Assembly: GCA_910592005.1 (NCBI GenBank) | Contig: CAJVPP010001157.1 | Location: 1-22,268 of the forward strand | DNA from: Funneliformis mosseae | Lineage: Eukaryota; Glomeromycota; Glomeromycetes; Glomerales; Glomeraceae | Direction: 5' to 3' | Length of the DNA: 22,268 bases | Part shown: in pieces, positions 1 through 8,268 of the stretch | Position numbering within the stretch: the first letter of the stretch is position 1 | How the letters are laid out: every line of letters starts with the position of its first letter | Made by a program: the position numbers and the translations under genes | The notes under the pieces: model-generated | What the model saw: only the letters and a program-made list of their open reading frames with translations | What the model was told of the DNA's origin: nothing | Databases searched by the model: none

Positions 1-709
1 CTCAGTTGTAAGTTTATAAACTCATTTATAAACTCTTTTGCGAGTTTTAAGATATAAATAAAGGAATCAATTTAAATTTACACAAACTACTTTTTCCCTT
101 TAACGTTGTCCTTCACCTAGGATTGTTATGATACACTACACTAACTTGCTATTGAGTTCGTCATTACGAGTTCGACTAATATATCTTAAGTTCTAAGACG
201 TGATAAATTGCCGAGTTGATTCTAGTATAATGGATATCTGTAGGACTTAGAGAAAATCCTAAGGTCAGAAACTCCAATGTGTAGAATCAGCTGCTGCAGC
301 CTCTCAACTTAAACATTAAGATAAATGAAAACGAACCCAGTAACAATGTGAAAATATTATTATATAATCTTTATTAAGTGAAAAATAAGAAAAAAATCAA
401 AATAATTTTTATTAAATTATATTAATATAAAAAAATATCTAAATTACAATTTATTATTAGTAATTTGATTTAAAATTTTAAATCAAATTATACAATAAAG
501 TTAAAAATGAAAAATAGTTTCATATTATATATTATTTATTAGAAATAATCTAATTTTCTTTTTTATTTATATATTAGTAAATAAGAAAACTTTTAAGTAA
601 TTTATAAATATCTTAGTTAAATATCAAATTATATAACTTTTTAAAATACAAATATATTACTTACCTTTCTATGTAAATAAATAAATATTAAAAAATATAT
701 ATTAATATA
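1..709. other. Non-coding left flank
   Basis: No supported gene. The first ~330 bases are less AT-rich than what follows and contain short repeated words (GAGTTCG twice near 155-175, and a GTTTATAAAC palindrome near 11-20), so they may be a remnant of a mobile element or the edge of a transcript beyond the window. From ~340 on the sequence is almost only A and T and carries a perfect 30-bp palindrome at 461-490. I see no reading frame with coding character. Confidence 0.5.
461..490. repeat. Perfect 30-bp palindrome
   Basis: The left half TAATTTGATTTAAAA is followed directly by its exact reverse complement, with no loop. It would form a cruciform, or a tight hairpin in RNA. It lies in AT-rich DNA 220 bases left of a probable miniature transposon, so it may be an old terminal-repeat junction, but no function is visible. 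Confidence 0.8.
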
Positions 710-967
710 CAGTTATTTCTCTTTAGAGTCATACCCCTCAAGACTAAAAATAAAAAGTGTGATTATAATAAAAAATTACTATACAGAGAAATTTTTATAT
801 GTTGTTATTAAGTGTTAGTTCTGAAACTGTGTGATTACAAATCATTGTGATTATAAAGGAATTTTTATATAGTATTAATAGATAATGATTCTTACAAAAT
901 GTGTACTTATAATAAGGGATTTATATGATGTGATTGAACAGAAGGTGATTATAGAGAGAGATGATTG
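710..967. mobile_element. Probable MITE with TA target duplication (Tc1/mariner-pogo type)
   Basis: The left end reads CAGTTATTTCTCTTTAGAGT. The right end, read on the minus strand, is CAATCATCTCTCTCTATAAT. The first 23 bases match at 16 positions and six of the seven mismatches are transitions. TA dinucleotides flank both ends (708-709 and 968-969), as expected for the Tc1/mariner/pogo superfamily. The interior is AT-rich with no open frame, so it would be a non-autonomous element. The many transitions suggest an old copy decayed by cytosine deamination. Confidence 0.6.
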
Positions 968-1640
968 TATATTTTAAAGTATAATCTAAATCTTAATCTC
1001 TTTTTTTTCTCTTTCTATATATATATATATAAAATAATATATTGCAAAGAAATTTTTATTAGCTAAGTTTTACTTTTTATCAAATTACTTTAATAGTTTC
1101 TAAATAGAAGGTATACTTAAAAAATTTTTTTTATCACAATTTTTACAAATTTATTTTGTAACTAGTAATGTACATTTTTGATATTTCAGAGATTTGCTAT
1201 TCTAGTTATTTGCCATAACTTGTCTCATATTATGTTTCAAATATCTTATCTATTCTATCTATGTCCTAAAAGTTTTATCTATCCTATCTATATTCCATCA
1301 ATATTCTATCAATATTTTATAATAATATTATCTATAATTATGAATTTATTTAAAATTAGTTGATTATCTTTTTACATAAATTTATATATGATGATTATTT
1401 TAAAAATCAACTAATTAAGCTTAAATCTACTATATTTCACTAGTATAATCTTAAAGTCTAAGTCAATAATAAATTTTATTAAGATTATATTAACTTTAAC
1501 AATTAAAAAATATAATATATTTTTTATTTAAGGTAATTATTTTTTTTAAAAAAAAAAAATTATAGCATATAATATATAAAGCTTAGGTAATAAATTTTTC
1601 TCTTAAATAGATAATTTGATCAGATTCAAAATTTTCTATA
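968..1640. other. AT-rich spacer between two probable MITEs
   Basis: No gene supported. It contains a short TA microsatellite (about 1017-1032) and A/T homopolymer tracts. The longest open frame (1178-1363) begins with TTG, is dominated by Ile/Phe/Tyr/Ser as expected of AT-rich noise, and shows no motif. Confidence 0.5.
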
Positions 1641-1812
1641 CAATCAATTCTTTTTATAATAAACTCTATATCCTAAACCTCAACTTCGCTATAAGGCTAT
1701 AATGAAGATTTTAAGAGATTTAATTGGCCAATTCGCTATAACAAGAGTATTTTTATTATATTTGTTCAAAAAATTCATTATATCAATAGTTTGCTATATC
1801 AAGAGTTGACTG
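1641..1812. mobile_element. Second probable MITE, related terminal repeats
   Basis: The left end CAATCAATTCTTTTTATAAT and the right end on the minus strand CAGTCAACTCTTGATATAGC match at 19 of the first 25 positions. TA flanks both sides (1639-1640 and 1813-1814). The interior has repeated TTCGCTATAA / GCTATAACAAG words (about 1686-1745), like the subterminal GTTATAGCGAA repeats of pogo/Tigger-type elements. Only 172 bp long with no coding capacity, so it would need a transposase in trans. Its ends resemble those of the element at 710-967. Confidence 0.62.
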
Positions 1813-4078
1813 TATATATTTTGATACTTTGATTGATAGGGATAAATGCTTTTATCTTTAAGTAAATTATCTTTATTAAGTCTTTATCATTTAAACATGT
1901 GACTTTGATCATTTATTTAATTATATATTCTAATGCAATTTTTTTTATTATAATATGAATATAGGTTATAGTATTAATTTTGCCAGTATAATATTAATAT
2001 TTTTTTTAAAAAAAGAAGTTAAAAAAATAAGGTTGACTAGTTATAATTTTTTTTTTAAAAAAAAAAAAAGAATTAAAAAAAAAAAAAAATGATAGAGGAT
2101 TTTATATAAAAAGATTTTTTTTAGATTTAATTTCTTTTAGAAAATTTGAATTGTTAATTCAAGAAAATTTAGAAGAAAAGTTTTTTTTATAAAATTTGAA
2201 AGGAGAATTTTTCTTATGAGATTTAAATGAAAAAGATAAATTGTTTACAGAATCTTAGAGTAAAATTTTATTTTTTTATTTGTAGAATTTAGAAAAGATT
2301 TTTTTAACTTGATTTGTTTATGAGTATTATACAAATCTATACAGTATAATTAATAATTTATGTATTATATGATTTTTCTTAAATATATATATGGTATGTA
2401 TGCTTTAAAAACTATACATATATAGTTTATTCATAACAAATAGTCCATACTTGTATGGTTTCTAATACTGTAAATATATGAAAAAAATTATATTATACAT
2501 ACATTGCTAACTGTACTATACAGGTTTATTATATACCCTTTGTTTGTTTATGAAAAAAAGTTTTTTTTCTTTGAAAATTTGAAAAGGAATTCTTTTATTT
2601 TTTATTTATGAAAAAAAAGATCAGATTGTTTGTAAGATTTGGTAGGAAAAAAGATTTCTTTTCTTATGAAATTTTGGAAGAAAAAAAAAGTTTAACTTGA
2701 GAAAGAATCTTTATCATTTTTTGGAGAAAAATGAAGTATGAATAAATAAAAATTTTAAACCTGACCTGTAAGTTAGATGCCATGATTTCAGAAGAAAAAA
2801 ACAAACAAAAATCTAATTTTTATTGGAAAAAAGAAGTGTGAAAAAATAAGCATTAAGGAAATTGCTCAATGAACGCATTACATCATATAATTTATACATT
2901 TAAGGAAATCGAGTTTTTCACGTGGATTAAAAAAAGGTATAGAAAAATAGCAATATATCTTTCATTTTTAACAAATATAAAAGGTAATCTATTAGATATT
3001 ATATTACAAGGATTCCGAATAGGAATAGAATGGGAGCAGTAGGAGTAGGATTAAGAGTAGATTTACATTAGATTAATATTTTGGAATACTATTACTGATT
3101 ATCTTAAATTTGCGAGCAATTCTTGCCATAAAGATTGTCAAGTGTTTTGATGATCATTAGTCGGGACTTTATGAGTATTTGATTCAAAAATAAAATAAAG
3201 TAGCATAAAAAAAAAATCTGTATGACGAAAATACAGATCTCGATTAGGAGAATAAATAGGACTCTTTTCTACTCTAAGATAAAAAAAAAAAAAATCTTAA
3301 TCTCGCAATTTACTATTCTTAACCGGTAGATTTTAGGCCCTCTCTCTACCTTAGGTAATGAGTCTCCAATTTTTTATTCATATACGCAAGAATTCACTTC
3401 AGAATTTGGATTAAGATAAAGGGAAGAAGTTAAATGAAGTTGAAAATATTGATATAGTGGGAAGTCGTCGGAAGTGATGCGAGAACGTTATGTTGGATAA
3501 ACGTGATTTTTTTTTTTTGCCTTAGTGTTAGAAACTTCTTAGTAAAATTGATCTTGTAAATTAATTTGAATTTCGAAATTCGAATATCAAAAACTTTGAT
3601 TCTATCAAACGGAAATCCTAGTATGTGGCTTATCGGTGATACATTTAATTTCGACGAAATAAAGTTTTTTCACAAAAGTGTTCTTTATTAAAATATATTA
3701 AGAACTAAACTAACTGATTATGATTATCATTTAAGAAAAAAAAATGATAATCGAGTAATCAAATAATATTAATTTAATTCACGCCACATATCCATTAGAA
3801 TTTCTATTTCTATTATCATTATTTTTAGTATACAACGAATTTATAAATAAATAAATAAATTATATGACGACTATGGCTTTACTTAATTAGTATTTTGATT
3901 CATTACCTTATAAAAAAGGGATAATTAAGTTGTACAAATGATTTTCGTGGATAACGACGAATTTGGTAATTTATAAAGTATTAATAAACGATAATCAATA
4001 ACAAGATTTCAAAATTTTTTTTTCTCGAAATGATCGAAAAATAATTCTTAATTTTTTTAATTTTTCAATTGACTCAAG
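1813..4078. other. Intergenic AT-rich region upstream of the secreted-protein gene
   Basis: No gene with coding character was found. It holds long A and T runs (for example around 2049-2088), a stem TAAGAT/ATCTTA around an A-run at 3275-3299, a 14-bp palindrome GAATTTCGAAATTC near 3571, and an 11-bp perfect hairpin at 3722-3752. The last few hundred bases presumably include the promoter of the gene starting at 4079. Confidence 0.5.
3722..3752. repeat. Perfect 11-bp hairpin upstream of secreted-protein gene
   Basis: GATTATCATTT (3722-3732) and its exact reverse complement AAATGATAATC (3742-3752) flank a 9-base purine loop. It lies about 330 bases before the start codon at 4079. It could be a palindromic protein-binding site or chance in AT-rich DNA. 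Confidence 0.6.
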
Positions 4079-5063
4079 ATGTCTTATATTAAACTCAAAT
4101 GCAAGCATCTTTGTTTACTTATCATAATCCTTATAGCAGTATTTATTGCCGTTAATGATGCTTCTCCAACATATGAACTGAAGGATTCGATCAGCATTCT
4201 TCGAAAACGACAAGAACCAAAAGATCCCGAACCAAAAGATCCCGGACCGAAAGAGCCTCAACCGAAAGAGCCTGAACCAAAAGAACCCGAACCACCGAAA
4301 GAGCCTGAACCAAAAGAGCCCGAGCCACCGAAAGAGCCTGAACCAAAAGAGCCCGAGCCACCGAAAGAACCTGAACCACCAAAAGAGCCCGAGACACCGA
4401 AAGAGCCTGAACCACCAATAGAAACATGCGCTTCTCCCAATGATCCACGATGCAAACCTCCATCAGGAGTGTAAGTGAATATTATATGCAATGAATAATG
4501 ATGTTATTTTATTTACTAAAAACCTTTCCATTAATAGCACTCCGATAGTTGAGACATCTGTGCAAACATCAATAGAAACAATAATGCCAACTCCAGATAA
4601 TAATAATGGTGATGAGAAAAATGATGGGAATAATGATGGAAATAATGGAAATAATGGGAATAATGGGAATAATGATGGGAATAATGATGGGAATAATGAT
4701 GGGAATAAAGGTGATAATAAAGATGAGAAGAAAAAAAATCAAAATAATGATGAAAAGAAGAAGCAACATAAAATAACGTCTTATACAACAATCACAACCA
4801 CAGTTACATTATATTACGCCGGTTATACCACAACAATTACAACTACTAACTCTTTAGGAAAAATTACAACCTTCGCAACATACATTCCTCCATCCACTGT
4901 AATTGTGGTAAAAACAATGGTCTCACCAGTCACTCTTGCGGTTGATGAAGACCTGTCGAGTACGACGATAAGATTACACGAATTTAATAGCCACAGCTTG
5001 TGGGGAGTTACAATGAGTTTGATTGTAGTCTTCGCATCTTTGATTATTAGTGTTTTCGCGTAA
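4079..5063 (+). CDS. Secreted, probably GPI-anchored, KEP-repeat and NDGN-repeat protein (two exons)
   Basis: Exons 4079-4470 and 4538-5063 join in frame across a 67-nt intron (donor GTAAGT, branch-like TACTAA at 4514, acceptor TAATAG), giving 305 aa. Residues 1-28 are a signal peptide with a Leu/Ile core. Residues 41-45 (LRKRQ) form a Kex2-type processing site, cut expected after Arg44. Residues 45-113 are tandem PKEPEP/EPPKEPEP repeats, followed by two cysteines (117, 125). Residues about 151-209 are Asn/Asp/Gly repeats turning Lys-rich. Then comes a Thr-rich segment (TTITTTVT, GYTTTITTTN) typical of fungal wall proteins. The C-terminus (286-305) is a hydrophobic tail with Asn281/Ser282 as possible omega sites, suggesting a GPI anchor. 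Function is unknown. Localisation to the cell surface or hyphal wall is inferred from architecture, not homology. The unspliced frame stops at 4472-4474 just after the donor, which supports the intron. Confidence 0.8.
4211..4417 (+). repeat. Tandem KEPEP-coding repeat
   Basis: Codes for residues 45-113 as alternating PKEPE and EPPKEPE units; the DNA unit is roughly 18-27 bp, built from CCGAAAGAGCCTGAACC-like words. The nucleotide repetition keeps other frames open on the minus strand (Gly-Ser-Phe-Gly and Leu-Val-rich readings), which are composition artefacts. Likely unstable in copy number between strains. Confidence 0.9.
4596..4710 (+). repeat. Asn-Asp-Gly coding repeat
   Basis: Runs of AATGATGGG and AATAATGGG encode about a dozen NDG/NNG units in the second exon of the secreted protein, before a Lys-rich stretch. 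A low-complexity hydrophilic spacer, likely to vary in length between strains. Confidence 0.85.
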
Positions 5064-5888
5064 TTTGTAAAGTGAATATTTATTAGTATATATTTTGTGT
5101 ATATAAAATTGATAATTTATGAAGTTACAAAGAATGTTAAAGGGAATTATTTAAAATTATCATGGTGATGGATCATGAGATTCAGAAAACATATTTATTT
5201 CTTATGAGCTAAAATAAGAATTTAGCAAATATATATATTATGTGAATAATCGACTAATAATTTTCGTTAGAGGAGATTGTTAAGAATACAAATGGCTTTC
5301 GGTCAGAGTATTCTCCTCCTATGCAGTGCTCTGATAATTCTTTAACTTGTATTTTTATAAATTATTTATGTATTTTTGAATTAAAATAAAAATAATTTTC
5401 TTTTGTTATAAATTCCAAGTCATGTGCCACTATTTTATCATTGGTCATGGAAACAATTTTTAGTCCAGAGCGAAGCAACTTATTACACGTGTTCTGTTGT
5501 CTGCCTGCTTGACACTTGATTTCATACACCCGTATAAAGTTGGAATTTTCTTTTTTTTTTTTACACGTTAATTTATTAATTTTAAATAATTTGATAAAAT
5601 GTTTGATATCTTTATAACTGGACGAGTCTAATTAGATAACTTTCAAAATTTTTTTGTCGAATTACATCACTAAAGTTTTGGAAATTAAAAGATATCTGAA
5701 GATTAAATATTAATACATTTTGCAATTTCTATCAAGGAAGATAAAACGAAATTCTCGCGAATGAAGTTTATAGTCATTAAAATCAAATTCAATATTTATG
5801 AATGTTTATTAGAATGATTTAAATGAAAAAAATAAATTATATCAATAAATATAAATTATTAGAATGAAATAGTATTAAATTATTATTC

Positions 5889-5920
<32 letters not shown>

Positions 5921-7315
5921 ATTAAAAATGAATGATAGAATAGAACAACTTTTGATAAAATTTTCGTTTTCTGAAAAGAATAATTCTTTTTTTCTTTTCT
6001 GAGAGAGCATTTACATGATAGAGCATTGATTTGTAGGATTGGATCGTTCTGTTACTTTCGAGGCAACAATGACAACTGATTGTTTAGCATTGATAATATT
6101 AATCGTATTCATTTTAAATTATGAAAACTTGTTTGGTTTGATTTTGCTTGCTCTTTTAATAACTTTTTGTTGACCGGATGCGAAATATGAAAGGCGAAAC
6201 GAAGTTATATTTATAATAATCGAGCATTTATCATGTGTTGTTTACATTACTGATCATATGTACTGTTCAACATCTTTTGATCTATGGAAATTGCCACCAT
6301 AACTTCGTTTGACACAAGAAACAGTTTGATCATTCTGATCATCACAATAGGCAATTTCTAAATATTCATTTTACCAAATATTTCATAATGCATATCCTTT
6401 CAAATCTAATCAAAACAAAACATTAACGCCATCGACGCTCATCGTTAACTCTTGAGTAATTTGAACGATTTCGTAAAAGCACATTTTTGAGCGATTTTAT
6501 TAATGGCAACGAGTTATCGGATTTTATTCAATATTGGATTACCTGAATATTGATCATTTCCCATATAAATATATTTTATTATATGCATTTATCAAATATT
6601 ACGTCTACAAAAGACTTTAGTATTATTATCTGGGACCAACTTTATTAAGGTGTCGAAGATGAAGATCAAAGGATCAATCGGGTTTCACTTTTTGTTAGGG
6701 ATTAAACTAATATCATTAATCTACTGTATGAATGTACAGTAATTTATTTATAGATTAACAAAATCATTTGTTTTGAAACATGGGAATCAATCGTTTACGC
6801 GCCAACTCCTGTATATTCCATAATTTATTTTTATTTTATTTTTTGGACAAAAAAGAGTTTTATTTAATAACTTAGTATTTTTTTATTATATTATTTCTTA
6901 AACAGTATTTATCAAGTAATCAATCTGCTCATCCCTTCAAAAATAATTTTTTTGTCTTGATCCATATTTTTCAACATATTTTTCTTTTTAAATTATAAAT
7001 CTGAGGAGCATAAAGCTAGTGGTTGTTATCTCTTTTTATTTTAATTAATTAATTTTAGTCAAAGTTCAAAACCCATTATCATTCTTACGCGACTAAATTG
7101 TTGGTTCGGGAAAGGTTTCTTACTTCAAGTTATTGCCCGCTCCTGCTTAAAGATCAAATGAAGAGTAGAGGCGGAATGTATTGTTAAAGTTGTCCGCAAA
7201 GGTCCCAAGGTTGCTGAAAAAATGCTTGGGTTTGTGACATAAAGAATTTAATATAAAAAGAAATTTTTTTCGCAAAGTGGAAAGGACCCATAAAGAAGTT
7301 CATCTCATGTAAAAA
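5064..7315. other. Intergenic region with no confirmed gene
   Basis: No long coding frame. Includes a 26-base T-run (5889-5914). Three very short ATG frames have hydrophobic, leader-like translations (5292-5345, 17 aa; 6069-6173, 34 aa; 6659-6742, 27 aa), but none has independent support. The stretch 7005-7245 is less AT-rich and contains tRNA-promoter-like words. A TATA-like ATATAAAAAG sits near 7251. Confidence 0.45.
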
Positions 7316-7542
7316 ATGGGAATAAGTAAATCTAAATCCATTGGTAAGTTATTAAGTGTTCTTTTCTTTTCTTTATTAAAAAAAAAAAAATCCCATCTCC
7401 CGCTTTTAATAGAGATCCGGAAAATCTTGATTTTATTAGCAATTATAAATCACAAAGTTCAAAGAATTATAAAGTCTATATTAATCACAGATTCCAAACG
7501 GACATCCGGTTATGTTCGGATACTTTTGCTCAATCAATTTAG
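7316..7542 (+). CDS. Tentative small two-exon gene, possible N-myristoylated micro-protein
   Basis: ATG at 7316 begins MGISKSKSI, which fits an N-myristoylation pattern (Gly2, Ser near position 6, basic residues). A consensus donor GTAAGT at 7344 follows, then a pyrimidine-rich tract and tandem AG acceptors at 7411-7414. Using the second AG (intron 7344-7414, 71 nt) gives a polar, normal-looking second exon, DPENLDFISNYKSQ onward, ending TAG at 7540-7542, total 51 aa. The unspliced frame instead reads through the A-run as KKKK and a low-complexity Ile/Leu stretch, which looks non-coding. A TATA-like element lies ~65 bases upstream. I do not recognise the product. It could be the 5' part of a longer gene, since another GTAAGT donor occurs at 7571, or it could be spurious. 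Confidence 0.35.
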
Positions 7543-8268
7543 CATAATTTATCTTGGAATTGTAATAGAAGTAAGTAAATTCTCGTGAAATTGATTTTGA
7601 AATTTAAATAATTTTGAAACAATCGCACCTCTCTTCTGATTTGTCCCATTATTTTTTTCACGGATCTCTAAATTCAAAGGCGAATCATTTTTGACATTAG
7701 AATTAAAAAAATGCCCGTATTATTATTATAATGAAATTAACTAATTATTATAATATAATAAAGATGAATACAAAGATTTCTATTACTTACTACTATTTTA
7801 CTATAAGAATTTATAATCTATTGCAATCAGTTATTGAATATACTTATGTAATATTACATATATCCCTACAGTATAAAACAAAAAAATTTCAGTGTAAATA
7901 TAACGCTAAGCAGAAAATTAATTAAGAAATCATACATTTTTTTTAAAAAAAAGGGGAAATTATTTCAAATAAATCGGGAAAGCAAAATAAAAAAAGATAA
8001 AAATAAAAATGAAAGTTTTCAATAAAGAACGATGACTAGAAATTAAAGATAAAATCATTCTAATGCCAAACTTCAATCGAATACCACTATTGAATGAAGT
8101 TATTATCAAAAAAAAAAAAAAATTCACCAAATATTCTACATTTATTCATGTATCAAACTTAAGTATCCATTATCCATCCAATCGGACAAAACTAACAGCG
8201 AAAAAACGCACACCATACTTTTAGCTTTGAACTCTAAATATTAATTAAAATTCATCGCAAATCTGATA
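7543..8268. other. Intergenic region downstream of the T-box gene
   Basis: AT-rich, no supported gene. A 64-aa ATG frame (7731-7925) is rich in Lys/Tyr/Ile and Asn without recognisable features and is probably chance. The part next to 8268 should contain the 3' UTR of the minus-strand T-box gene. Confidence 0.45.

Noticed and set aside
1178..1363. 61-aa frame in the left flank
   Set aside because: It starts with TTG, has AT-driven amino-acid content, and has no motif or neighbouring splice signals.
4191..4491. Two minus-strand frames opposite the KEP repeat, one Gly-Ser-Phe rich and one Leu-Val-Ala rich
   Set aside because: They are by-products of the repetitive codons of the plus-strand gene, have no promoter or splice support, and mirror the repeat unit exactly.
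4531..4791. Minus-strand His/Tyr-rich and Ile-rich frames opposite the NDG repeat
   Set aside because: They are antisense of the Asn-Asp-Gly repeat; low-complexity artefacts.
5292..5345. 17-codon leader-like frame MAFGQSILLLCSALIIL
   Set aside because: Too short and immediately stopped, with no donor site to extend it. The same sequence forms a TCAGAG/CTCTGA stem, so coding is only one reading.
5410..5550. AATTCCAA ... TTGGAATT pair as possible terminal inverted repeat
   Set aside because: Only about 8-9 bases match, with no target duplication and no similarity further inward.
6659..6742. 27-codon hydrophobic frame
   Set aside because: No splice extension, cleavage site or conservation evidence; expected by chance in this much AT-rich DNA.
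7731..7925. 64-aa ATG frame rich in Lys, Tyr, Ile and Asn
   Set aside because: Composition matches random AT-rich sequence and there is no domain, signal or conserved context. Kept only as a note.
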